Below, piece after piece: positions 9,837-15,793 of a stretch of 64,000 bases of DNA. The stretch comes from Mycolicibacterium confluentis (GTDB taxonomy: Bacteria > Actinomycetota > Actinomycetes > Mycobacteriales > Mycobacteriaceae). Numbering within the stretch: position 1 is the first letter of the stretch; each line of letters starts with the position of its first letter. The translations under genes and the position numbers were made by a program. The notes under the pieces were generated by a model. The model saw only the letters and a program-made list of their open reading frames with translations. It was not told where the DNA came from and ran no database searches. The DNA is taken from contig NZ_AP022612.1 in assembly GCF_010729895.1 (NCBI RefSeq), positions 1,116,001 through 1,180,000 of the forward strand. The letters run 5' to 3'.

Positions 9837-10597
9837 TCAGGCAACCAGTGGTGGGCGCGCAGCAGACTTTGGTCCGACGAACTGGTCCATTCGAGCCGTC
9901 GCCGCCTTGCGGTATACCGCAATGGTGTCGGCACGGTTTCGGGTCCACGGTATGCCGAGGTGATCCAACGCGGCGGTGAACAGGTTCAGGATGTCATCCG
10001 ATTTGTTCGAGAAGTGGTACCGGACGCTGCGCACACCGCGGTCATTGGCGACGACGCGGCATCCATCGCTGTCGATGAGACCTCGGACGAAGTCTTCGGT
10101 GGCTATGTCTACAAGTGTCTGTTGCCAGGGTTCCAAGCGGATGGGTCGGGTGTGTTTGGGACCTGGGCCACGCTGAGGGAACAGGCAGGGCCAGTGTTTG
10201 GAGTAGTGCGAGACGTCCGAGCATCCGGTGCGCCGAGGATGCACAGCAGCACGTTGAGTCGGCATCAGGATATCGATCGCTTCGCGGCACGCATCGATGA
10301 TCCCCGGATACTTCTTGTCGAGGCTGACCCTGAGGTGCCACACGCGTTGCGCCTTGGAGATACATCCGTCGCCGAGGTACATCCCCAGCAGGTATGCGTA
10401 GGCTCGAGTCGGCAGGTGTGCGTAGTCGTGGACAACTCCGCAACTCGACGCCTCCGTCGGGCGTGGCCGCCGATCGGCCTGAGTCTCCAGCCTCGCACCG
10501 TGCTGCGCGGGACACCAGTCAGTCCTGCGATCGCGCAGTCGTTCACGCCCGCACGAATAAGCAACTGCACCTCTTCGAACTGTTCGCTCGATCGCAC
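9837..10597 (-). pseudogene. HTH + LAGLIDADG-type DNA-binding protein, frameshifted
   Basis: Two pieces of one gene lie in different frames. The 5' part starts at GTG 10597 behind a GGAGG site and encodes a resolvase-like HTH (EEVQLLIRAGVNDCAIAGLTGVP, then STVRGWRLR). The 3' part, to the stop at 9837, encodes two LAGLIDADG-like motifs, AYLLGMYLGDGC and FVRGLIDSDGC, separated by about 110 residues, as in actinobacterial HTH proteins with a homing-endonuclease-like body. The join requires a one-base shift somewhere near 10462-10483, between GWRLR in the first frame and RRPRP in the second. It could be a decayed gene, a sequencing error or, less likely, programmed frameshifting. It sits beside a tRNA gene, a common location for this family. 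Confidence 0.75.
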
Positions 10598-10686
10598 GAT
10601 CTGCGGCCCTCCCGTTGGGTGAGTCGCCCACTTACGGGTTGTTGGCCGTCGGGCGCTGCGGGCGGACCGTTAGAATCGGCATCTAT

Positions 10687-10770
10687 GCGGGCGTGGCGTA
10701 ACTGGCAGCCGCGCGGTCTTTAGGTGTCCGTGCTCGAAAGAGCGTGGGGGTTCGAGTCCCTCCGCCCGCA
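10687..10770 (+). tRNA. tRNA-Leu (anticodon TAG)
   Basis: The acceptor arms GCGGGCG and CGCCCGC pair perfectly, with discriminator A at 10770. The D arm, a long type II variable arm (GCTC-GAAA-GAGC) and the T arm GGGGG-TTCGAGT-CCCTC are all present. The anticodon loop TTTAGGT gives TAG, reading CTA leucine codons. The anticodon stem CGGTC/GTCCG has one T-T mismatch (positions 30/40). CCA is not encoded. The 3' side leads directly into the IS110 element region. Confidence 0.93.
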
Positions 10771-11068
10771 CTTTTCGCGTATTAGGTGTCGATCCAATGT
10801 CCTGGCGACACCATAAGCGCAGCCACCGACATTTAGCTTTGGAGTGTGAGTTCGCGGGCGGGCCGAACGTCCGACTGGGACGCGTGGTGATCCCTGTGAT
10901 TTGAGTGGTCCGCTCGCGAGCTCGGTGTCTGGTCGAGCGGTGTCCTTGTTCGGGAACTTGGAGCCAGCCGGACGGTGTGGACTCCTGCTTAGAGAATGTC
11001 TGGGCCACAGCCGCGATGGTCAGCCACCTGGGTGAATAGGGATTGATGGCTGACAGGAGCACACAACG
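10771..11068. other. Gene-free stretch between tRNA-Leu and the IS110 transposase
   Basis: No convincing coding sequence is seen. The right-hand part is presumably the non-coding left end of the IS110 element. In IS110-group elements this region is transcribed into the bridge (seek) RNA that pairs with target and donor DNA. It contains short complementary stretches such as GGTGTC/GACACC near 10786-10813. The IS boundary inside this stretch could not be placed. Confidence 0.5.
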
Positions 11069-12499
11069 ATGGCGTGGACATTAGGGATCGACGTAGCGGT
11101 GCGCGCGGCGCATCAAGCGACGCTGGCCCGCGACGGGACCACGGTATGGCGGGGGGGAAATTCTCGACCCGGCCGGCGGACCTGGAGCGGTTGTGGGCCG
11201 ATCTGTTCCTGGCCGACGCCACGGACGTGACCGTGGTGGTGGAGCCGACCCGTAACGCGTGGATCGTGCTGGCCGAGTGGTTCCGCCGCCGCGGCGCCCG
11301 GGTGGTGATGGTGCCTACAACCCAATCGGCGGATCTGCGCAAGTACTACTCCAAGCACACCAAGAACGATCGGATCGACTCCGAGCTGCTGGCCCGGCTG
11401 CCGCTACTTCATCCCGAAGGGTTGCGCGAGTATTCCGGCCAGGGACCGGCAGACCCGTTGCGGCGCTTGGTCAAACAGCGCTCCACCATGATCAAACGCC
11501 GGGTTGCGGTGTATTCCCGGCTCGATGCGCTCGTTGAGCTCCTCGGGCCAGCGTGGTATGCGGTGCTCGGTTCGAACTACGGCAACGCGGCGTTGGAATT
11601 CCTGGCTCGTTATGCCGATCCGAATACGGTGATTCGACTCGGCCAGGGACGTCTGAGCCGGTTTCTGATCGCCCGCTCCCGCGGCGCGTGGCGTGAGGAC
11701 CACGCCGCCGGACTCATCGTCGCAGCCAAGGAAACCCTCATGCTGTGGGGACCGGACGGGATGAACTTCGCCGAACTGGGCGACGATATCGCCCACGAGG
11801 CCGAACAGGCGCTGTTTTTGACCCGGCAGATCAAGCAGATCGATGAACGGGTCGCGAACCTCTACGCAGACGCCGACCCCGAGGGAATCGTGGCTTCTGC
11901 TCCCGGCGTCGGACCCGTCATCAGCGCCGTGATCGCCGGGCGCATCGGAGATCCCCACCTGTTCACCTCACTGGCCGCGATCCGCGCCTACACCGGACTG
12001 GTCCCCAAGGTCAGCCAGTCCGGGCTGAGCAGGGTCGAATCCTCGATCACCAAGGCCGGCGACCCCCTGCTGCGCGAAATGCTCTGCACCGCCGCTGATC
12101 AAGCCCGCAAGATCGACCCGCAGATCGCTGCGAAATACCAGCGATTGATGGCCGGCGACCGCCACCACGACTCGGCGATCTGCCACCTGGCCACCCTGCT
12201 GGTCACCCGGATCGCCACCTGCATGCGCAACGGCCAGCCCTACGTCCTGCGCGATGTCGACGGCACCCCGATCACCGACGCTCAGGGCCGCAACATCGTC
12301 AAAGAGCGCTATCAGATCGAGCCCCGGCGCCGCGACAACATCCGTCACCAACGCATGCGCGACCGCCGCAAACAGGCGGCGGGCCAGGAGTCACAGGAGT
12401 CGCCAAGCGCTCCAACATCCAGGCCCGCCAAACACGAGCCTACGAGCCCACACGTCGCTTGACATCCGTTAGGAACTCAAGTTGCGCTGAGAACCTGCC
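10800..12499 (+). mobile_element. IS110-family insertion sequence (approximate limits)
   Basis: The element is defined by its DEDD transposase (11069-12462) with the long non-coding stretch upstream, which is the IS110-group rather than IS1111-group layout. It has no terminal inverted repeats, as expected for the family. The right edge lies near 12499, where a DUF3349 reading frame on the minus strand abruptly loses similarity. The left edge is somewhere between the tRNA end (10770) and 11068; the value given is a guess. Confidence 0.6.
11069..12462 (+). pseudogene. IS110 family transposase, split by a frameshift at a G7 run
   Basis: The N-terminus from ATG 11069 (MAWTLGIDVAVRAAHQATLA) carries the first catalytic Asp of the DEDD RuvC-like domain. 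The rest (VVVEPTRNAW, KNDRIDSELL, then the C-terminal Ser domain with ASAPGVGPVISAV, YTGLVPKVSQSG and ITKAGDPLLREML) lies in the -1 frame. The switch falls exactly at seven Gs followed by AAA (11151-11160). Re-reading one base joins WRGG to KFSTRP without loss. This is either a slippage-decoded transposase or an inactivated copy. An alternative start at ATG 11146 would omit the first Asp. The intact protein would be about 463 residues. Confidence 0.8.
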
Positions 12500-12621
12500 T
12501 GCGGCAGCAGCGCCAGCACGGCGATGTGGCCCTGCGTGGGCGCCGCGTCGGGATAGCCGGCTCGGAGGAATTGCACGGCCTTGAACAGGGGCTTCGCGGC
12601 GTTCTTCACCATCGGGGACAT
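12469..12621 (-). pseudogene. DUF3349 gene, truncated at the IS110 right end
   Basis: From ATG 12621 the frame gives MVKNAAKPLFKAVQFLRAGYP and then PTQGHIAVLALLP, the N-terminal half of a DUF3349 protein. After LALLP the sequence becomes unrelated (QAGSQRNLSS) and stops, leaving 50 residues where about 100 are usual. The expected continuation (a Leu-Thr-x-Asp-Glu-Val type helix) is not found on the left side of the IS either, so the 3' half seems deleted rather than displaced. The start overlaps the DUF4235 stop (TGATG), so the two formed an operon. Confidence 0.75.
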
Positions 12622-12893
12622 CAGACCGGAGACTCCTTCGCCACGGCCCGGTAGCTTCGGGCGCCCGCACGGTCGACCGCAGCCTTCACCAGTCCAAACA
12701 CCAGGCCCTGGAGTGCCGCGCCCGACAACGCCTTGGCTCCCGACCGATTGAGGTCCTTGGGATCGGGCGGGGGTTCCTGTGTGTCGTCGATGCGCTTCCA
12801 GACCTGGGTGAACAGCGCACCGGCGAGTAGGCCACCGCCCACGCTTGTGGCGAGCGACAGCGGCATGTAGAGAAGCTTCGACGTTCGGCTCAC
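12621..12893 (-). CDS. DUF4235 small membrane protein
   Basis: A 90-residue protein from GTG 12893, which follows a strong GAGGAGG ribosome-binding site. It begins SRTSKLLYMPLSLATSVGGG and has a glycine-rich hydrophobic segment, the motif LFTQVWKRID, then DLNRSGAKALSGAALQGLVFG, all characteristic of DUF4235. Two membrane-embedded helices are likely. Function is unknown; family members are common in actinobacterial stress regulons. A SigF-like promoter lies at 12931-12955. The truncated DUF3349 gene follows in the same operon. Confidence 0.85.
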   Translation of the reverse strand: MSRTSKLLYMPLSLATSVGGGLLAGALFTQVWKRIDDTQEPPPDPKDLNRSGAKALSGAALQGLVFGLVKAAVDRAGARSYRAVAKESPV

Positions 12894-12930
12894 TAGCACC
12901 TCCTCGACGACGCGCAATGTTGCGTCGGGA

Positions 12931-12955
12931 GTACCCCGAAATCCGCGCTTCACAC
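12931..12955 (-). promoter_or_regulatory. SigF-like promoter for the DUF4235 gene
   Basis: On the minus strand GTGT (12952-12955) is separated by 15 bases from GGGTAC (12931-12936), resembling the mycobacterial SigF consensus GTTT-N15-17-GGGTAT. It lies 38 bases upstream of the GTG start. Confidence 0.5.
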
Positions 12956-13082
12956 CGACCACAGTGACGGCGATTCACCTGCAGTTATCAGGTTAGGTGA
13001 GCAGTGCCGAACGTGCGCTCCGAGCAGTTACGGCGATATGAAATCGAGTCGGATCCGTTGCACGCCAGGCCCGGAGACAGCT

Positions 13083-13113
13083 GTGGCCCGACCCCATAAG
13101 GGGATCGGGCCAC
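13083..13113 (-). terminator. Hairpin terminator after the first CsbD gene
   Basis: Arms GTGGCCCGACCCC and GGGG-A-TCGGGCCAC close a four-base ATAA loop with one bulged base. It begins 14 bases after the csbD-like stop on the minus strand. There is no strong U tract, which is normal for mycobacteria. Confidence 0.6.
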
Positions 13114-13126
13114 ACTGCTCAGTCCG

Positions 13127-13363
13127 TTACTGGTTGGACTTCTGCCGTTCCTCGGCGACGCCGGCAGCGCCTCGTGCCGATTCGGCCTCGGCTTCCTTCT
13201 TGGCGGCATCGCGCTGTGCTTCAGCCTTGTCCTGCTGGGCCTTGCCCTCCTCGGTCAGGTCGTCACGACCGGTGACGGTGCCCACGACCTCCTTGGCCTT
13301 GCCCTTGACGTCTTCGACGACGCCCTTGATGCCTTCTTCGGGACCGCTGTTCTTCTCAGTCAT
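13127..13363 (-). CDS. CsbD family stress protein (microaggregate-binding protein 1-like), copy 1
   Basis: A 78-residue, highly charged, hydrophilic protein: GIKGVVEDVKGKAKEVVGTVTGRDD, followed by a long Ala/Glu/Lys/Gln-rich tail likely to be helical or disordered. CsbD proteins are general-stress proteins of unknown mechanism, under SigB in Bacillus and SigF-type control in actinobacteria. GAGAGGA precedes the ATG. A SigF-like promoter (13426-13450) is upstream. A close paralogue lies 1 kb away on the other strand (14315). Confidence 0.88.
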   Translation of the reverse strand: MTEKNSGPEEGIKGVVEDVKGKAKEVVGTVTGRDDLTEEGKAQQDKAEAQRDAAKKEAEAESARGAAGVAEERQKSNQ

Positions 13364-13425
13364 CGCGTCCTCTCTGGTATCTGCTGGATTTCAGCGGGCC
13401 AGGTGCTTGACCCACCGTCGTTCGG

Positions 13426-13450
13426 GTTCCCGGACTGCTCGTCGCCAAAC
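13426..13450 (-). promoter_or_regulatory. SigF/SigB-like promoter for csbD copy 1
   Basis: Minus strand: GTTT (13447-13450), 15 bases, GGGAAC (13426-13431). This matches the Bacillus SigB/mycobacterial SigF class and suits a general-stress gene 63 bases downstream. Confidence 0.5.
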
Positions 13451-13732
13451 GCCGCCGTCGGTGTGAAACAGGCGACAGAACTGATGACGTCTTCATGACG
13501 TCGGAAATCACGATCAATTAAGAGCTGAACCCTTTTTCTAAAGAATGGCCGGGGATCTGGCTGGACTCTCACCGATTTGCCGCCGAATGAGGCTGATTTC
13601 ACTGCCTTCCACTGTAACGCCCGGCGGTTTCGGCTCTGCGCGAAATCGGCAGCTCAGGCGGACGAAAATCGCTTGCGTACTTTGGTTTTCGGGACGGGGA
13701 GAAGCAGTACAGCAACACACGCGAAAGAAGAG
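13451..13732. other. Non-coding stretch between csbD copy 1 and the haemophore-like gene
   Basis: This is the rest of a 369-base divergent intergenic region. It contains TGACGTCTTCATGACGTC near 13487-13504 (a repeated TGACGTC with 4 bases between), and an AT-richer patch around 13508-13545 unusual for this GC-rich DNA. Both could belong to regulatory regions of the two flanking genes. No convincing open reading frame is seen. Confidence 0.45.
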
Positions 13733-14137
13733 ATGATGATGGAATTTCATGCTGACACCACGCGTCGCCGCGTCGCCGGCATCGCAGCAGGTTGTGTCCT
13801 CGGGGGAGCAGTCGCCGCCACCGTCGCTGCCCCGGCAGCGTTCGCGGCGCCCGACTGCAGTCCCGCGGGCATTGCGGGAACCGTGAGTTCGGTGACCGGA
13901 TCAGCGCAGTCCTACCTGAATGCGCATCCAGGCGCGAACCAAGCTGTGACGGCGGCCTACAACCAACCGCGCGCCGCGGCCTCGCAGAACCTGCGCGCCT
14001 ACTTCACCTCGAACCCGGGCGAATACCGCGATCTGCGTGGCATTCTCTCGCCGATCGGGGAGACGCAGCGGCAGTGCAACGTGACGGTTCTTCCGCCGGA
14101 GATGGCATCGGCCTACTCCGAGTTCATGGCGGGATAG
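13733..14137 (+). CDS. Haemophore-related secreted haem-binding-type protein (Rv0203 family)
   Basis: A 134-residue exported protein. The signal peptide is clear: RRR, then a hydrophobic Ala/Val/Gly stretch and the cleavage site AFA-APDC. The mature part has the two-cysteine all-helical pattern of the mycobacterial haemophore family (DCSPAGIAGTVSSVTGSAQS, YLNAHPGANQAVTAAYNQPR, GILSPIGETQRQC). M. tuberculosis Rv0203 carries haem to MmpL3/11; this protein is a paralogue by family only. Three ATGs in a row (13733, 13736, 13739) follow a GAAAGAAG site; I use the first. No iron or haem genes are adjacent. Confidence 0.85.
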   Translation: MMMEFHADTTRRRVAGIAAGCVLGGAVAATVAAPAAFAAPDCSPAGIAGTVSSVTGSAQSYLNAHPGANQAVTAAYNQPRAAASQNLRAYFTSNPGEYRDLRGILSPIGETQRQCNVTVLPPEMASAYSEFMAG

Positions 14138-14144
14138 CAGCTGG

Positions 14145-14198
14145 CTGGCGGAGGCGAGTCGCGGGCCCTTCCGATGGCGACCGACCCACCTCCGCCAG
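14145..14198 (+). terminator. Long-loop hairpin after the haemophore-like gene
   Basis: CTGGCGGAGG (14145-14154) and CCTCCGCCAG (14189-14198) are perfect inverted arms with a 34-base loop starting 8 bases after the stop. It is a candidate terminator. Confidence 0.5.
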
Positions 14199-14229
14199 TC
14201 CTGCAGTGTCCCTGGGTGACTGGGCCAGG

Positions 14230-14255
14230 GTTTGATTCTCGGCGCGGCTGGGCAG
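14230..14255 (+). promoter_or_regulatory. SigF-like promoter for csbD copy 2
   Basis: GTTT (14230-14233), 16 bases, GGGCAG (14250-14255), 59 bases ahead of the ATG of the second csbD gene. The -10 is a 4/6 match to GGGTAT. Confidence 0.4.
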
Positions 14256-14314
14256 TCTGAGTGGGACGCCCGCCGCCGCGGGCGAGATAACCGACGCAAC
14301 CGAAGGGAAGAGCC

Positions 14315-14557
14315 ATGGCAGACCAGAACAGCGGGCCCGCCGAAGCCGTCAAGGGCGTCGTCGAGGGCGTGAAGGGCAAGGCCAAGGAGGTCGTCGGAGC
14401 CGTCGCCGGCCGCGACGACCTGCAGCGTGAGGGCCAGGCCCAGCAGGACAAGGCCGATGCGCAGCGCGAGGCCGCCAAGAAGGAGGCCGAGGCCGAAAGC
14501 GCACGTGCGGCGGCCAAGACCAACGAGGCACGCCAACGGGCCGAGCAGGACTCCTGA
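14315..14557 (+). CDS. CsbD family stress protein, copy 2
   Basis: An 80-residue paralogue of the protein at 13127. It shares NSGP, then a lightly varied KGVVEGVKGKAKEVVGAVAG core, the RDDL turn and the QQDKADAQREAAKKEAEAES charged helix, diverging only in the tail. It is hydrophilic with no export signal. The ATG follows GAAGGGAAGAG. The two copies lie on opposite strands and flank the haemophore-like gene, which points to an inverted local duplication. A stem-loop follows the gene. Confidence 0.88.
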   Translation: MADQNSGPAEAVKGVVEGVKGKAKEVVGAVAGRDDLQREGQAQQDKADAQREAAKKEAEAESARAAAKTNEARQRAEQDS

Positions 14558-14568
14558 CGTAACCCCGA

Positions 14569-14603
14569 TGATGCCCGGTTCCGCGCTGCGGGGCCGGGCA
14601 TCA
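14569..14603 (+). terminator. Hairpin terminator after csbD copy 2
   Basis: TGATGCCCGG (14569-14578) and CCGGGCATCA (14594-14603) form a perfect 10-bp stem 11 bases after the stop codon. Confidence 0.6.
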
Positions 14604-14622
14604 CTGCGTGGTACGCCGTGCG

Positions 14623-14648
14623 GTTTCGCCCAGCGGGCGGGCGGGCAC
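14623..14648 (+). promoter_or_regulatory. SigF-like promoter for the Rho-N-like gene
   Basis: GTTT (14623-14626), 16 bases, GGGCAC (14643-14648), 55 bases upstream of ATG 14704. It has the same spacing as the site ahead of csbD copy 2. Confidence 0.4.
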
Positions 14649-14703
14649 TCAGTGACGGGAACGCTCATGGAGCGTTCCTGTCGACGGCTTGGAGGTGACG
14701 GCG

Positions 14704-14961
14704 ATGCCGAACGCGTCGATCAAGGACGAGAAGATGTACGAGGATCTGCGAGAGCAGGGCAACTCGAAGGAGAAGGCGGCCCGCATCTCGAATGCCGCCG
14801 CAGCCCGCGGCAAATCCTCGGTCGGGCGTAAGGGCGGCGAAGCCGGCTCCTACGACGACTGGACCGTTCCGGAGCTGAAGAAGCGAGCAAAAGAATTGGG
14901 CATGTCCGGATATTCGGGACTCACCAAGAGCAAGCTGGTGGCCAAGCTCCGCAACCACTGA
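14704..14961 (+). CDS. Small Rho-N/SAP-like protein (DUF7218-type)
   Basis: An 85-residue basic protein. The N-terminal part (MPNASIKDEKMYEDLREQG, then SKEKAARISNAAAARG) is the stress-associated DUF7218-type module. The C-terminal part (WTVPELKKRAKELGMSGYSG, then LTKSKLVAKLR) is a Rho-N/SAP-like helix-extended-loop-helix that could bind nucleic acid. I start at ATG 14704, eight bases after GGAGG; the TTG at 14689 lies ahead of that ribosome-binding site. The DUF6766 gene follows after 20 bases and is probably cotranscribed. Confidence 0.8.
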   Translation: MPNASIKDEKMYEDLREQGNSKEKAARISNAAAARGKSSVGRKGGEAGSYDDWTVPELKKRAKELGMSGYSGLTKSKLVAKLRNH

Positions 14962-14981
14962 CGCCCACCACGCCGTGGCCA

Positions 14982-15302
14982 GTGCGCCGGGGCGGGTGGG
15001 TCCTCAGCGTGTACGAGAATTCCCTCGCCGCAGCGTTTTTCGTGTTGTTCTTCGCCTCCTGGAGTCTGCACGCACTCGGCGGTGTCGCTGCCTACAACGC
15101 AGAGCAGGCCGAACACGGCCAGGCCGCGATCTCGGTGTGGCAGTACCTGATCACCTCGCGGTTCTGGTTCGAGCCAATGCAGAACTGGCAGAGCGAGTTC
15201 ATTGCCGTTGCTGCCATCGTCGGGCTGTCGATCTTCCTGCGCCAACGCGGATCCGCGGAATCCAAACCGGTCGCAGATGCCCATCGCGACACCAGCGCGT
15301 GA
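14982..15302 (+). CDS. DUF6766 small membrane protein
   Basis: A 106-residue membrane protein with two hydrophobic helices (about residues 15-34 and 71-86). Between them is the conserved WQYLITSRFWFEPMQNWQSE segment typical of DUF6766. It has no known function. The start GTG 14982 gives the usual family N-terminus. It belongs to the run of small stress-type genes in this part of the window. Confidence 0.8.
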   Translation: MRRGGWVLSVYENSLAAAFFVLFFASWSLHALGGVAAYNAEQAEHGQAAISVWQYLITSRFWFEPMQNWQSEFIAVAAIVGLSIFLRQRGSAESKPVADAHRDTSA

Positions 15303-15317
15303 CCGCTCGCGCTGACG

Positions 15318-15343
15318 GTTTGGCCGCCGAACCCCGCGGGTAG
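15318..15343 (+). promoter_or_regulatory. SigF-like promoter for the usfY-like gene
   Basis: GTTT (15318-15321), 16 bases, GGGTAG (15338-15343): the best match to the mycobacterial SigF consensus in this island. It lies 137 bases before the ATG, so a long 5' leader is implied. Confidence 0.6.
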
Positions 15344-15479
15344 GCAACTCGATGCCGGTCAACTCGCCTCCGATGCGGGCCGTCGCACCGGTCTGCACGG
15401 TGACGCCTGAGCCTGGCGCCGCGCACTTTGGCGCGTCAACTGAAGTCGGCGCAGTGAGCCCTACCGCTGAGGAGGAATC

Positions 15480-15791
15480 ATGGGTGACAGTCATTCAGAT
15501 CCGGTCGATCATGTGCGCACCACCCGCCCGCATGCCGGTGAGACTTTCAAGAACGGCGCCAACGCACCCGGGTTGATCTCCGGTGCGGTCGCGGTCGTGG
15601 CGCTGGTGGCCGGTATTTTCGCGTTCGCTGCCGGTCATGCGACGGTGGGCATTGTGGGCGTCGTGATCGCGGTGATCCTCGGCGTGGTCGCCGGAGTGTG
15701 GTTGTTCGTCAGTCACAGGAAAGTCCGGGCCGCCGAACGGGATTGGCTTGCCAAGCATCCCGAGGCACCGGCCCAGCCGCCGTCGAGCTGA
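15480..15791 (+). CDS. usfY: UsfY-like membrane protein
   Basis: A 103-residue protein with the UsfY hallmark N-terminus DPVDHVRTTRPHAGE, two adjacent hydrophobic helices (about residues 30-49 and 53-75) and a basic C-terminal tail (VSHRKVRAAERDWLAKHPE). In M. tuberculosis usfY lies upstream of the sigF operon; its function is unknown. Here there is no sigF gene nearby, but a SigF-like promoter is present. The ATG has a GAGGAA site. The convergent gene ends 2 bases beyond its stop. Family assignment is from the N-terminal motif. Confidence 0.72.
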   Translation: MGDSHSDPVDHVRTTRPHAGETFKNGANAPGLISGAVAVVALVAGIFAFAAGHATVGIVGVVIAVILGVVAGVWLFVSHRKVRAAERDWLAKHPEAPAQPPSS

Positions 15792-15793
15792 TC

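Noticed and set aside
10670..11062. Minus-strand frame covering the tRNA-Leu gene and the IS left end
   Set aside because: It runs antisense through the tRNA and has no motif; not DUF3349-like although that missing half was sought here.
13127..14557. CRISPR array or phage genes in the small-protein island
   Set aside because: The repeated signal is due to two CsbD coding copies, not spaced direct repeats; no phage genes are present.
14704..14961. Rho transcription termination factor gene
   Set aside because: Only a short Rho-N/SAP-like segment is present; the ATPase domain is absent.
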